Below are positions 1 through 7,471 of a stretch of DNA of 37,873 nucleotides, in pieces (position 1 is the stretch's first letter; the number at the start of each line of letters is the position of its first letter). This stretch comes from a virus. The position numbers and the translations under genes were made by a program. Under the pieces are notes generated by a model. It made no database searches. It worked only from the letters and a program-made list of their open reading frames with translations, and was not told where the DNA came from. The stretch is taken from positions 1 to 37,873 of the IMG/VR virus record IMGVR_UViG_3300032299_000346. One strand, given 5' to 3'.

Positions 1-2473
1 TAGATACGAATGTACCAACGCCAGACTTGTTGATAGTAACTGTGTAGGCATTGCTTGAACGGTCTACAAATGTAGTCTGAGATGGCAGTGTAATGACTGA
101 GGCATCAGCATCTAGGACTACTGGACCATCAATACCGTTAAGGACTTGAGCACGGAAGAACTTACCCTTGGCTGGAGTTGCAGTTCCAGCATTGTATGAA
201 CCAATTTCCTGTACGGCTGTTCCAGAATATATGCTTGTAGTTCCTGCTGTAACAACTGGTGAACCTAATTGAGTCCAAGTAGTTCCATTAGTAGATGTGT
301 AGAATGTAACAGTATTACCACTGGCTCCATTGTCTACGTCTAATGTTGCACGTACCCACAGTGTTGCACCGTCAGTTACTGTAGGAGCAACAGTTGAATT
401 AGCAGTAATTGCTGCTGTTCCATTGGCAGACCAAACAAAAGTTAAAATACCAGTTGTTGCTGAAACATCTAAACGATAAGAACGTTGATTGCCAGTTGTA
501 TTATACTTTGCAAATAATGTATTTGTTGTACTAGGTGTCCAGTCATCTAGTGCCACATTGACTCTTAGGTCCAAGTCACCTGTAATATCCAAAGGTGGAT
601 TATCAGGGATAGACATATAGTTGCCAGAGGCACCAGAGAGGTAGACATAGTTCTCGGCTGCAGTTGAATGAGCCATATAGCGGTTGTTGACTTCCATATA
701 GTCATCAGTACCAAAGAGCCAAGTAGGTTGAGTTACAGCAACAGTCTTGCGTCCAGAGGTGGAACGGTTGATGGTAACTGTTTGACCAGTAACTGCGGTC
801 AAGGATGTAGCAGCACCAGTAGTAATAACTGAGGTGTCTACATCGAGGACTTTGTTGGTCTCTGTAATGTCTGAGTAGATTTGGGCGCGGTAGATTTTAC
901 CTGCAACAATCCCAGTGCCATCTCCTTCTTGCCCAATGATTAGATTCTGAGTGCTGTTAAAAATACTTGTTACACCAGCAGTTGTAACCGTTGAACCTAG
1001 TTGAGTCCAACTGGTTCCATTATCTGATAAAAAGAATTTAACATCGTAACCAGATGCTCCATTGTCAACATCTAATGTTGCACGAACCCATTTAACTGAG
1101 CCATCGGCTAAACCTGTAGCAACAGTTGATGCTTTAGTAATTGCAGTGGTTCCATCGGATGAAAAAATAAGAAGTAATGTTCCATCAGTATTTACACGCA
1201 ATACATAAGAACGGTCTGACGTTGATTTCCATTTTGAAATCAAAGGTGCGGTTCCAGCAGGTGTCCAGTCATCCATTGCAACTTGGCAACGCAAATCAAT
1301 GTCACCTGTAATTTGTAATGGTGCTGCATTTGGTGTTGAAAGATTATTACTTAATACACCAGGTAGATACACATAATTAGTGCCAGTATGGTCTAGGAAC
1401 TTAGGGTCGTTAGAGTCTGCAGCAAGGCTAGAGCCAACAGTAGTTGGTAGTAGTGAGCCAGCAGTGCCATAGTTAGCAAGAGTATTTAGAGCAACTACAG
1501 ATACAGTCTGACCTGTTGTTGCAGTAAATGAATCATAATTTGCTGCCTTGTAGTCAGTAGCAATGTTAGTATCTAATACTGGGTTACCAGTAAATGATGC
1601 AGCATTCCAAATCTTTGTTCTGTAGTATTTTCCAGTTGGACCCTTGGCACCAACGTTTGTACCACCAATGCCTATCCAGCCATCACTGTTTCTAAATGTA
1701 GTTCCTGCTGTTGCTGCAACTACAGTTGTTCCTAACTGAGTCCAAGTACTCCAATTTGTTGAAGTATAGAAGTTAACGTTTATATTTGAACCACTCCAAG
1801 AAGCGGTTACTCCAATAATAATTCTATTGTTAATTATATTTGTTGCAACAGTTGGGATAAAGGTAAGTCCCGCTCCGCTTGTATCAGTCATTGAGAAGAA
1901 AATATTTCCAGAGGTTCCAGAAGTAGCAATTCTCCAAGTAGTAATTCCTGAATCAATACCAGATTGTCTTTTAAGAAGCAAAGGTAAAGAGTCTGCTTCA
2001 ACAGCGTCTAAGTTTAATTCTAATGCAACCGCAAGGTTGCCAGAAATGTTTAATGAACCAGAACCTGGAACTGTTAAGTAAGAAGTAGTATCTGGATTAT
2101 TCAATTGAACATAACCAAGGCTACCCCAGTTAGTAGGAGTAGCAGCATCTACATAGTAGGAAGCAGAGCGTGCAGTAGTTCCCTTAAGTAGCACCTCTGC
2201 TGGGTGATTGATGGTGCGTAACGCATCAACATCAGATAACCCTCTAGTTCCTGCTAGTTCATTACAAACTGCAGTAAGTCCCTTGTAATTATTATCTGTA
2301 CGGTTAGGGTCAACAATGTAGTTTAGAGCACCCAATAACCCTTGACCAGTGGTACCTGCCCAAACGTTGGCAGCACCTTGCTCTTCTAGGAAGTCATCTC
2401 TATCTGGGTATACGCCATAGTTTGCGATACGGTTGAGTTCTGCACATAACGGACTACCAGTATTACCAGCCAT
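1..2473 (-). CDS. Tail fibre/appendage protein with repeated LamG-like modules (3' end off window)
   Basis: The frame opens at an ATG at 2473 and stays open to base 1 (824 codons plus one base), so the C-terminus lies outside the window. After about 120 residues with no obvious domain, the protein has three related units of about 244 residues, each beginning near phrases such as ITGDLDLR and carrying WTQLGS and RATLDVDNGASG. The beta-rich pattern is that of LamG/concanavalin A-like lectin domains, which bind glycans in phage fibres. Linkers between units carry a TVTINRS-type segment. It is the last gene before the left edge, after the capsid and small basic proteins. A likely role is receptor binding on the virion surface. 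The reading frame is certain; the domain name rests on pattern recognition only. Confidence 0.85.
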   Translation of the reverse strand, partial: MAGNTGSPLCAELNRIANYGVYPDRDDFLEEQGAANVWAGTTGQGLLGALNYIVDPNRTDNNYKGLTAVCNELAGTRGLSDVDALRTINHPAEVLLKGTTARSASYYVDAATPTNWGSLGYVQLNNPDTTSYLTVPGSGSLNISGNLAVALELNLDAVEADSLPLLLKRQSGIDSGITTWRIATSGTSGNIFFSMTDTSGAGLTFIPTVATNIINNRIIIGVTASWSGSNINVNFYTSTNWSTWTQLGTTVVAATAGTTFRNSDGWIGIGGTNVGAKGPTGKYYRTKIWNAASFTGNPVLDTNIATDYKAANYDSFTATTGQTVSVVALNTLANYGTAGSLLPTTVGSSLAADSNDPKFLDHTGTNYVYLPGVLSNNLSTPNAAPLQITGDIDLRCQVAMDDWTPAGTAPLISKWKSTSDRSYVLRVNTDGTLLLIFSSDGTTAITKASTVATGLADGSVKWVRATLDVDNGASGYDVKFFLSDNGTSWTQLGSTVTTAGVTSIFNSTQNLIIGQEGDGTGIVAGKIYRAQIYSDITETNKVLDVDTSVITTGAATSLTAVTGQTVTINRSTSGRKTVAVTQPTWLFGTDDYMEVNNRYMAHSTAAENYVYLSGASGNYMSIPDNPPLDITGDLDLRVNVALDDWTPSTTNTLFAKYNTTGNQRSYRLDVSATTGILTFVWSANGTAAITANSTVAPTVTDGATLWVRATLDVDNGASGNTVTFYTSTNGTTWTQLGSPVVTAGTTSIYSGTAVQEIGSYNAGTATPAKGKFFRAQVLNGIDGPVVLDADASVITLPSQTTFVDRSSNAYTVTINKSGVGTFVS
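130..2000 (-). repeat. Tandem coding repeat, about 733-base period, in the fibre gene
   Basis: The phrase complementary to cctaNttgagtccaa occurs at about 264, 996 and 1731, spacings of 732 and 735 bases. The surrounding sequence is also recognisably related, for example the segment around caacatctaatgttgca. The first (N-terminal) copy is the most diverged and the two nearest the window edge are closest to each other. Such repeats can recombine and can break short-read assemblies. Confidence 0.8.
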
Positions 2474-2506
2474 TGTTTTGCCTTCCTTGTTGTACGATTA
2501 AATTAC

Positions 2507-2764
2507 TTACCATTTAACTTTGTCAGCCCAGTAGGCTGCGCTCATTTTACCTTTTTGGATATTGGCTTTGTGACGAGCCTTGAAAGAAGCCTGTCTTGCA
2601 GTTGGTTTCTTATCGCCAGTAACACCCTGTTGACCAAAACGAATAGTTTTGACCTTATCGCCTTCTTTTGCTACAACAACGTGTGACTTAGTTGGATGAC
2701 TAGGTGTACGCTTTGGCTTGTTAAAACCTGCGACACCAGCCCGTTTTAGTCTTGAGTCTTTCAT
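2507..2764 (-). CDS. Small basic conserved phage protein
   Basis: This 85-residue lysine/arginine-rich protein has an N-terminal stretch KRTPSHPTKSH, a central VKTIRFGQQGV and an aromatic C-terminal segment ending YWADKVKW. Small proteins of this type occur widely in environmental phages, usually near capsid or packaging genes, without a proven function. Its start overlaps the stop of the upstream gene by four bases (ATGA), indicating translational coupling. Its high positive charge suggests nucleic-acid contact, perhaps inside the virion, but that is inference. Confidence 0.8.
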   Translation of the reverse strand: MKDSRLKRAGVAGFNKPKRTPSHPTKSHVVVAKEGDKVKTIRFGQQGVTGDKKPTARQASFKARHKANIQKGKMSAAYWADKVKW

Positions 2765-2997
2765 CTGTACTTAGCCGTTTTCTTTGCAATAGATTTAGGT
2801 TGTTTAACAAACTGCTTACCTTTAGAGTTACCTTGAGCCTTGGCTTTATTGGTAGCAGTCTTTTCTGCTGGGCTTAACGCAGCCCAAGCAGCAGATGGTA
2901 AGTATCTTTTCTTGCCCTTAGAGGGCTTACCATCAGAGGTCTTCCACTTTTGTGCGGTCCACTTCTTGAGTGACTGCTGTGATTTAGCCAGTGCCAT
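2761..2997 (-). CDS. Small basic conserved phage protein
   Basis: This 78-residue protein reads as SLKKWTAQKWKTSDGKPSKG, then a central KRYLPSAAWAALSPAEK and a lysine-rich tail ending KSIAKKTAKYR. The pattern matches a small family I remember from marine phages and viruses, but I assign no family number. The tail is strongly basic. It overlaps both neighbours by one to four bases, inside a run of six tiny genes between the capsid and fibre genes. Confidence 0.8.
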   Translation of the reverse strand: MALAKSQQSLKKWTAQKWKTSDGKPSKGKKRYLPSAAWAALSPAEKTATNKAKAQGNSKGKQFVKQPKSIAKKTAKYR

Positions 2998-3182
2998 TAT
3001 TTGTAACCTCCGCCTGCCTTTTTGTACTGAACTGCAAGCAACTGTGCTTTACGTGCAGACCATTCACCAGGGTCTCCACCTTTGGAACCAGCCTTAATCT
3101 TCTTGAAGAGTGAGGCACGCATACCAGGTTTAGTATAGTTCCCAGCAGCGTTTACTTTAGACTTTGCTGCTTTTTTTTTCAT
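2997..3182 (-). CDS. Small basic conserved phage protein (DUF5872-like, unverified)
   Basis: This 61-residue protein has the motifs YTKPGMRASLFKKIKAGSKG and PGEWSARKAQLLAVQYK, ending KAGGGYK. This combination recurs in many environmental phages and I recall it under DUF5872, which I cannot check here. The N-terminus MKKKAAKSK is coded by a run of nine adenines on the coding strand, a likely place for sequencing or replication slippage. The stop overlaps the next start by one base. Confidence 0.78.
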   Translation of the reverse strand: MKKKAAKSKVNAAGNYTKPGMRASLFKKIKAGSKGGDPGEWSARKAQLLAVQYKKAGGGYK

Positions 3183-3183
3183 T

Positions 3184-3357
3184 TTATCGCTTAGTCTTTT
3201 TCATATCTGCAATTACTCTTTTAAGCATTGCATCATATTGTTTTGGAGTCATTACGACTGGAGAAAAAGTACTCTTTGATTTTGATGGAGTAATCTGACC
3301 AGTCTTGCTGTTCTTGCTTCCTCCACCTGGAAGTGAGATTTCAAATCCTCTACCCAT
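3184..3357 (-). CDS. Small protein of unknown function (57 residues)
   Basis: The frame starts at ATG 3357 and ends at TAA 3184, one base from the start of the next gene. The N-terminus MGRGFEISLPGGGSKNSK is glycine-rich, and the C-terminus holds a predicted helix around PKQYDAMLKRVIADMKKTKR. It is basic like its neighbours and fits exactly into the gap between them. I do not recognise a family. Tight packing in the same direction is the main evidence that it is a real gene. Confidence 0.65.
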   Translation of the reverse strand: MGRGFEISLPGGGSKNSKTGQITPSKSKSTFSPVVMTPKQYDAMLKRVIADMKKTKR

Positions 3358-3359
3358 AA

Positions 3360-3500
3360 TTACATACCTTTCTTACGGACCATACTCTTTTTCTTTACGG
3401 TCTTCTTTACCATCTTCTTGCCAGACTTTTTTGCTTCTGCTTTAGCCATTGCCATACCCTTGGCGGTATATGGGAACTCTTTTCCGTTTACCTTTGGCAT
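3360..3500 (-). CDS. Small lysine-rich protein (46 residues)
   Basis: The frame begins at ATG 3500 with MPKVNGKEFPYTAKGMAMAK, a pattern found in many short phage proteins, and continues into a lysine-rich tail (KKSGKKMVKKTVKKKSMVRK). It sits flush between its neighbours: its stop is two bases before the next ATG at 3357, and its start directly follows the preceding stop at 3501. A role in DNA or RNA binding or condensation is inferred only from charge. Confidence 0.7.
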   Translation of the reverse strand: MPKVNGKEFPYTAKGMAMAKAEAKKSGKKMVKKTVKKKSMVRKKGM

Positions 3501-3620
3501 TTACTTCATCTTCTTCTTAGCGACAGACTTCTTTGCAACCTTCTTGGCTACAGCCTTCTTAGTAGTCTTCTTAGCAGACTTCTTCATCATCATATCCATC
3601 ATCATATTCTTGTTCATCAT
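3501..3620 (-). CDS. Tiny histone H1-like lysine/alanine repeat peptide
   Basis: This 39-residue peptide begins with a methionine-rich stretch (MMNKNMMMDMMM) followed by KKSAKKTTKKAVAKKV and a further AKK-type repeat. The composition resembles the C-terminal tail of histone H1 and bacterial H1-like proteins, which condense DNA. Its start codon shares a base with the stop of the upstream gene. Low complexity means homology would be hard to prove, but the compact operon position supports translation. Confidence 0.6.
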   Translation of the reverse strand: MMNKNMMMDMMMKKSAKKTTKKAVAKKVAKKSVAKKKMK

Positions 3621-4048
3621 TATATTGTTCCTACTTCCTTTAGTACCTCGGTTGTGTTTTTATTGATGTGTTGTGCAGGAGGCATCTTCTCAGCGTTGTA
3701 AGGTTTGTTAAGAACCTCACTAGCATTGTATGCTGCTTCCACGTGTTGCCTTGTTGTACCACCTGGTTGCATACCCTGAGCACGTGCGTCTCTGTATGCT
3801 TGGAGTTCACCAGTCCATTTCTTATCAGATATGTCTCTGGTTGCATCTCCTGCATTCATCTGTAAAGTTTTTACTTTACATCCGAAGCAATCTTCATCAC
3901 AGGTTGTGTGGTCTATCTCAACTTCTTTATGCTCAAAGGGAGCATTTGAAGTTTCATCACACAAAGAACAACCCCACTTAAGTGCCTTGAAGTTGTGGTT
4001 CTCATCAAATCCAAAATCTAATACCTTGCTAATATGGATATGTTCCAT
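3620..4048 (-). CDS. Zinc-ribbon-like protein of unknown function in the head module
   Basis: This 142-residue protein has two pairs of cysteines in its first half (a CSLC pair and a CFGC pair) with intervening histidines, a likely zinc-binding fold. A conserved-looking second half carries WTGELQAYRDARAQGMQPGG. Proteins with this arrangement are common in actinophage structural regions with unknown role. It is followed by six tiny basic genes and preceded by the 89-residue protein and the capsid. I infer a late, possibly virion-associated role. Confidence 0.75.
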   Translation of the reverse strand: MEHIHISKVLDFGFDENHNFKALKWGCSLCDETSNAPFEHKEVEIDHTTCDEDCFGCKVKTLQMNAGDATRDISDKKWTGELQAYRDARAQGMQPGGTTRQHVEAAYNASEVLNKPYNAEKMPPAQHINKNTTEVLKEVGTI

Positions 4049-4056
4049 TGTGTCCC

Positions 4057-4326
4057 CTACTGTGCTGTAAAGTTTGCCTCTGTTACTCCGACATTGCCAG
4101 CAATTAATGCTGCCTTTGTTGCTTCACTTACTGTGTGGTTATATCCACCACGATAAACTTCTTGATAAGTAGCCAAGTCACCATCAACTAAATAACGTTG
4201 TTGAGAGTAGACACCATCTTGACGCACGATAGTTATGCCTCTGTCAATCTTGTAAAAAGAAAATAGGCGATGAGCACCAGAAGGTCCTTCTGCAACCACT
4301 GGTGTCTTGAATGTATATGTTGTCAT
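4057..4326 (-). CDS. Unknown small protein downstream of capsid
   Basis: This 89-residue protein begins MTTYTFKTPVVAEGP and contains GVYSQQRYLVDGDLATY. No domain is recognised. It lies 65 bases after the capsid stop, behind a perfect hairpin, and precedes the zinc-ribbon protein by 8 bases. A short protein directly after the major capsid gene could be a decoration or head-completion protein, but nothing in the sequence proves it. Confidence 0.72.
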   Translation of the reverse strand: MTTYTFKTPVVAEGPSGAHRLFSFYKIDRGITIVRQDGVYSQQRYLVDGDLATYQEVYRGGYNHTVSEATKAALIAGNVGVTEANFTAQ

Positions 4327-4354
4327 TATTCTCCCTAGTTAACTTACTGATAGA

Positions 4355-4372
4355 CAGGGGATTGCTCCCCTG
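4355..4372 (-). terminator. Perfect 7-bp hairpin after the capsid gene (no U-tract)
   Basis: CAGGGGA (4355-4361) and TCCCCTG (4366-4372) form a perfect stem with the four-base loop ttgc, 20 bases downstream of the capsid stop codon on the minus strand. No T-run follows, so it is either a weak or partial terminator or an mRNA-stabilising hairpin of the kind often found behind major capsid genes. Confidence 0.55.
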
Positions 4373-4391
4373 CCCACCCGTCAATCAACTC

Positions 4392-5600
4392 TTATAGAGC
4401 GCCGATTGATGAACCTGATTCGATTCGGTATAGTGCTTCTTCGCGGTAGCGAGCAAAGCCAAGTACGCCGTACCAACCCATTGGGCGGAAGCGCATCAAC
4501 TTGTCAACTACTGGTCCGATTACTACGTGTGGCTCTTCGGCAACTGCCTCAGCCATTGCTTGCTGTCCAGCAAGGATTGTGTCGTAGACACGTGTTACTG
4601 GAGTTACTGTAACTGTTGTTGTTGCAGTTACTGCAGCAGTGTGTGCTGTGTCAACTGTGAATGTTGTTGTTGAACCTGATGTAGCAATAGCAGTAATCTT
4701 GGCACCTGAAGCGATACCTGTTCCTGCAATCTTGTCACCAACTTCAGCACGTGTTGCGATAACAGCAGATGAAGCAACGCCGAATGTAAATCCAGCAGAT
4801 GTTCCTGCAACTGTTACAGCAGTTGTTGTTAGTGCGGTCTGGTCTGCACCAATCTTGTCAGAAGCAATACGTGGTGACTCGATGAAGTATGCACCTTCGT
4901 ATGAACCGATTTCACCAGCCCAAATGTTTTCATTTGTCTGGTAGTTGTGTGGGTCGCGCCAAGCAGCAGCACCTGTCTCAGCACGAAGGTCGTGTGAAAC
5001 TTCTGGGTGAATACCTGCCCAGTACATTGCACCCTTGCGGTATGCAGCCTTGTTGGCACGCAACTTTGCAACAGCCTTACGGATGTTAGCAGAAGTTAGT
5101 GTTGCAGCAGCAGTAATTGTTGCTGATGATGTTGCAGTTGAACCTGAGTAGATTACGTTAGTTCCTGCACCCAGTGTCGCCATTGCAACTGTGTCGATAG
5201 AATCGGCAAGGTTGAATGCGATGATGTTAGCAACTGCTGGGTCTACATCTGCAAGTGAGAAGAGTTCCAAAGCACGTGTTACCAATACAGAGTTACCGTA
5301 CTCGTTAAGAGTAATTGTAACTGTGTTTGGTGTTGTCAATGAAACTGCATCTGGGTCAGCAGTCTCTGTGAGAGCAGTAGTTGCCTGTGATAGGTCGTTG
5401 TACTTTTGTAGAACGACTGTTGAACCTGGTGTTGACTGGTTAGTTGGACGCTTATCTGCAACTGAACGAATTAGTGGTTCGGCGCGGAGAGCGAATTCAA
5501 CTAGGCGGTCATACGCCTTTTGTACTAAACCAGCACCGCCTGCTGTTCCTCCAAGAGAAGAAGCACCAGTGTTGGTTGTGCCTGTGTATGATGTAGGCAT
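4392..5600 (-). CDS. Major capsid protein, N4-gp56 family
   Basis: This 402-residue protein begins with a Gly/Thr-rich arm and LVQKAYDRLVEFALRAEPLI, followed by the KRPTNQSTPGSTVVL and LNEYGNSVLVTRALELF segments typical of the N4-gp56 capsid family (HK97-like fold). It ends with a conserved WYGVLGFARYREEALYRIES. An apparent insertion of about 84 residues (roughly 251-334) is Thr/Ala/Val-rich and looks like a separate beta domain, possibly a surface decoration. It follows the scaffold gene by 34 bases and is expected to be the most abundant virion protein. Confidence 0.92.
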   Translation of the reverse strand: MPTSYTGTTNTGASSLGGTAGGAGLVQKAYDRLVEFALRAEPLIRSVADKRPTNQSTPGSTVVLQKYNDLSQATTALTETADPDAVSLTTPNTVTITLNEYGNSVLVTRALELFSLADVDPAVANIIAFNLADSIDTVAMATLGAGTNVIYSGSTATSSATITAAATLTSANIRKAVAKLRANKAAYRKGAMYWAGIHPEVSHDLRAETGAAAWRDPHNYQTNENIWAGEIGSYEGAYFIESPRIASDKIGADQTALTTTAVTVAGTSAGFTFGVASSAVIATRAEVGDKIAGTGIASGAKITAIATSGSTTTFTVDTAHTAAVTATTTVTVTPVTRVYDTILAGQQAMAEAVAEEPHVVIGPVVDKLMRFRPMGWYGVLGFARYREEALYRIESGSSIGAL

Positions 5601-5634
5601 TAGTTTGTCACCTCCAAGTGACTATGAACGGACA

Positions 5635-6114
5635 TTACGATTGTGAGCGAAGGATTGACAAGATGTCGTCTGCACTTTGTGCAGCACCTAACTTGTAATC
5701 TAAATCTTCTGCTCTGTCAGGCGTTATAGCATTGCTAGTTAATGAGTCTTGCTGGCGCAACTCTGCGCGGTCAAACTCATTAGTCTTTCGTGCCTCTTCG
5801 GCAGGTGTTAATCCAAACAAATCTGCATTATCTTCAAGCCAGTTACTCACTGACTCTTCGCTAAAGTCTTCAATGTCTTTCATAATTAACCGTGCTGCTT
5901 TTAGGTTAACGCCTTTCTTTTCAAGGACTTCTTTGACAGTTCGCTCACGCTGCTCTTTGGTATAATTCTCAAGTTGCTCAGTGAGTTCCTTAATACGCTT
6001 TTCATCAGAACGCTTAGCCTTCCGTAACTTTTTAAGTAAGTCACTTCCGTCTGGTTGCGTCTCGATTTCGGTATCGAGGTCATCGTCTTCTTCATCCCAG
6101 TAGTTGTTGCTCAT
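5635..6114 (-). CDS. Scaffolding protein
   Basis: This 159-residue protein has an acidic N-terminus (DEEDDDLDTE), a charged coiled-coil around residues 25-65 (KKLRKAKRSDEKRIKELTEQ), and a C-terminal helical region. Size, charge pattern, coiled coil and position immediately upstream of the capsid gene are typical for phage scaffolds that direct prohead assembly. A Shine-Dalgarno AAGGGTGG precedes the ATG at 6114. The assignment rests on context and composition rather than a sequence signature. Confidence 0.82.
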   Translation of the reverse strand: MSNNYWDEEDDDLDTEIETQPDGSDLLKKLRKAKRSDEKRIKELTEQLENYTKEQRERTVKEVLEKKGVNLKAARLIMKDIEDFSEESVSNWLEDNADLFGLTPAEEARKTNEFDRAELRQQDSLTSNAITPDRAEDLDYKLGAAQSADDILSILRSQS

Positions 6115-6160
6115 AGCAACGCCACCCTTCTATTCGTAGTTAGTTCGCAAGCCACAGTAT

Positions 6161-6176
6161 CTAGTCGGGGAACTAG
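6161..6176 (-). other. Short hairpin in the 127-base gap upstream of the scaffold gene
   Basis: CTAGT (6161-6165) and ACTAG (6172-6176) flank a six-base loop in the gap between the 409-residue protein and the scaffold gene. This gap is the longest in the left part of the late block and might hold a capsid-module promoter or processing site. I could not find a convincing -10/-35 pair. Confidence 0.3.
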
Positions 6177-6241
6177 GCTGGCTCTTGCTACCAGTCTTTT
6201 ACTCTGACGGGGCTGGTGGGTCCGTTCAGGATTCTTATAGG

Positions 6242-7471
6242 TTAAACAATGCCCTTAGTTGGTGTACCAAAGGCTCTACTTCCAGATGTTCCAGATTCTC
6301 CACCGAAGCGTCCTAGTTCTTTATTAACTATGGCTGCTTGCTTCTTCTCTGCTTCAACATTCTTACGGAATGCAATATCTTCTGCTAAGCCTTGCGTGTA
6401 GTTGACATTCTCTTCAGGCGAAATGGCTGCAAGGAACTGTCCACGTGGTAGAGCCTGAGCGATGTAGCGATAGCCAGTCTGTGCTCCAGCCTTATTGATA
6501 CCAAATGCAGCAAGTGATTCAGCAGATGCCATTGATGTCTGCAGTCCTTGTGCTAATGCAGAACCACCAATCTCAGCAGCAGCAGCCTTACGCTTAAGTG
6601 CTGGAAGTTGCTCTTCTGGGTCAAGCATTGCTGCAACAATGTCGCCATTGCTAAGGCTTGGATAGAACTGACGGAATGCTTTCTCTGCAAATGGGTCAGC
6701 CTTAAGTCTGTCAAAGCCAATCTGTAGACGCTCAGTAACATCTACCGCATCCATTGAGTTGCCAATTAACTTGGCATACATTGCACGATTGGCAAGACTA
6801 GTTGTGCCATAAGCCTTAAAGATATTCTCGTATTCTTTTTCAGCCTTTAGGTAAGACTTATCGTCAAGAGTTGGTAGACCCTTTTTCATAAGTTCGGCGT
6901 TACCAGCAAAGCGAGTTAAATATGCAGTGTTGTAGCGTGGGTCTGTCTTAAGTAATGCTAGTAAATCAGCAGATGAAATCTCTGGATTTTCTCTGCGGAT
7001 GGTTGCAATAGTTTCAGCAATTCCCTCTAGTCCGTAGGACTTAAGGGTGTTTGCAAGAGCAGCATCTCCACCCGTCATTGTTGTTGCTCCAGTTGGTGTT
7101 ACTGGTGTGATTGGAGTAACAGGAGTTACTGGTGCGCCACTAGAAGATACTGGAGTTGATGGTTTTGCAGTTCCCGATGTAACAGTTCCACCAGATGGTG
7201 ATGCTGCCTTAGTTCCTACAAGTGGAGAACCAATAGGCATAACAATTCTATATTGACCTTCACCTGCAGCACCTGTACGTACCCAGCGAACTTCTCCACC
7301 ACCTGCAATTTGCTCAGGTGTCATTACTGGAACTGGTTGACTATCTTTGTACCATTGTGTTAGGCGAGCATTGAATGCCGTGTTAGTTTCACCAGATTGC
7401 TTAACTGGTATATTGGTACTAGCCACCTGTGCTGCTAGTCGTGCCTCATTTGCTGCATCTGCTGCTGCCAT
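6242..7471 (-). CDS. Probable virion-associated protein (409 residues), unknown function
   Basis: The N-terminal third is alanine-rich and ends in a proline/threonine linker (PVTPVTPITPVTPTG, around residues 117-131). The rest is mainly helical, with motifs such as YGLEGIAETIATIRRENPEI. It follows the 389-residue protein directly (adjacent stop and start) and precedes the scaffold. The three consecutive long Ala-rich proteins between portal and scaffold could be internal or ejection proteins. No catalytic motif is visible, so the role is inferred from position only. Confidence 0.75.
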   Translation of the reverse strand: MAAADAANEARLAAQVASTNIPVKQSGETNTAFNARLTQWYKDSQPVPVMTPEQIAGGGEVRWVRTGAAGEGQYRIVMPIGSPLVGTKAASPSGGTVTSGTAKPSTPVSSSGAPVTPVTPITPVTPTGATTMTGGDAALANTLKSYGLEGIAETIATIRRENPEISSADLLALLKTDPRYNTAYLTRFAGNAELMKKGLPTLDDKSYLKAEKEYENIFKAYGTTSLANRAMYAKLIGNSMDAVDVTERLQIGFDRLKADPFAEKAFRQFYPSLSNGDIVAAMLDPEEQLPALKRKAAAAEIGGSALAQGLQTSMASAESLAAFGINKAGAQTGYRYIAQALPRGQFLAAISPEENVNYTQGLAEDIAFRKNVEAEKKQAAIVNKELGRFGGESGTSGSRAFGTPTKGIV

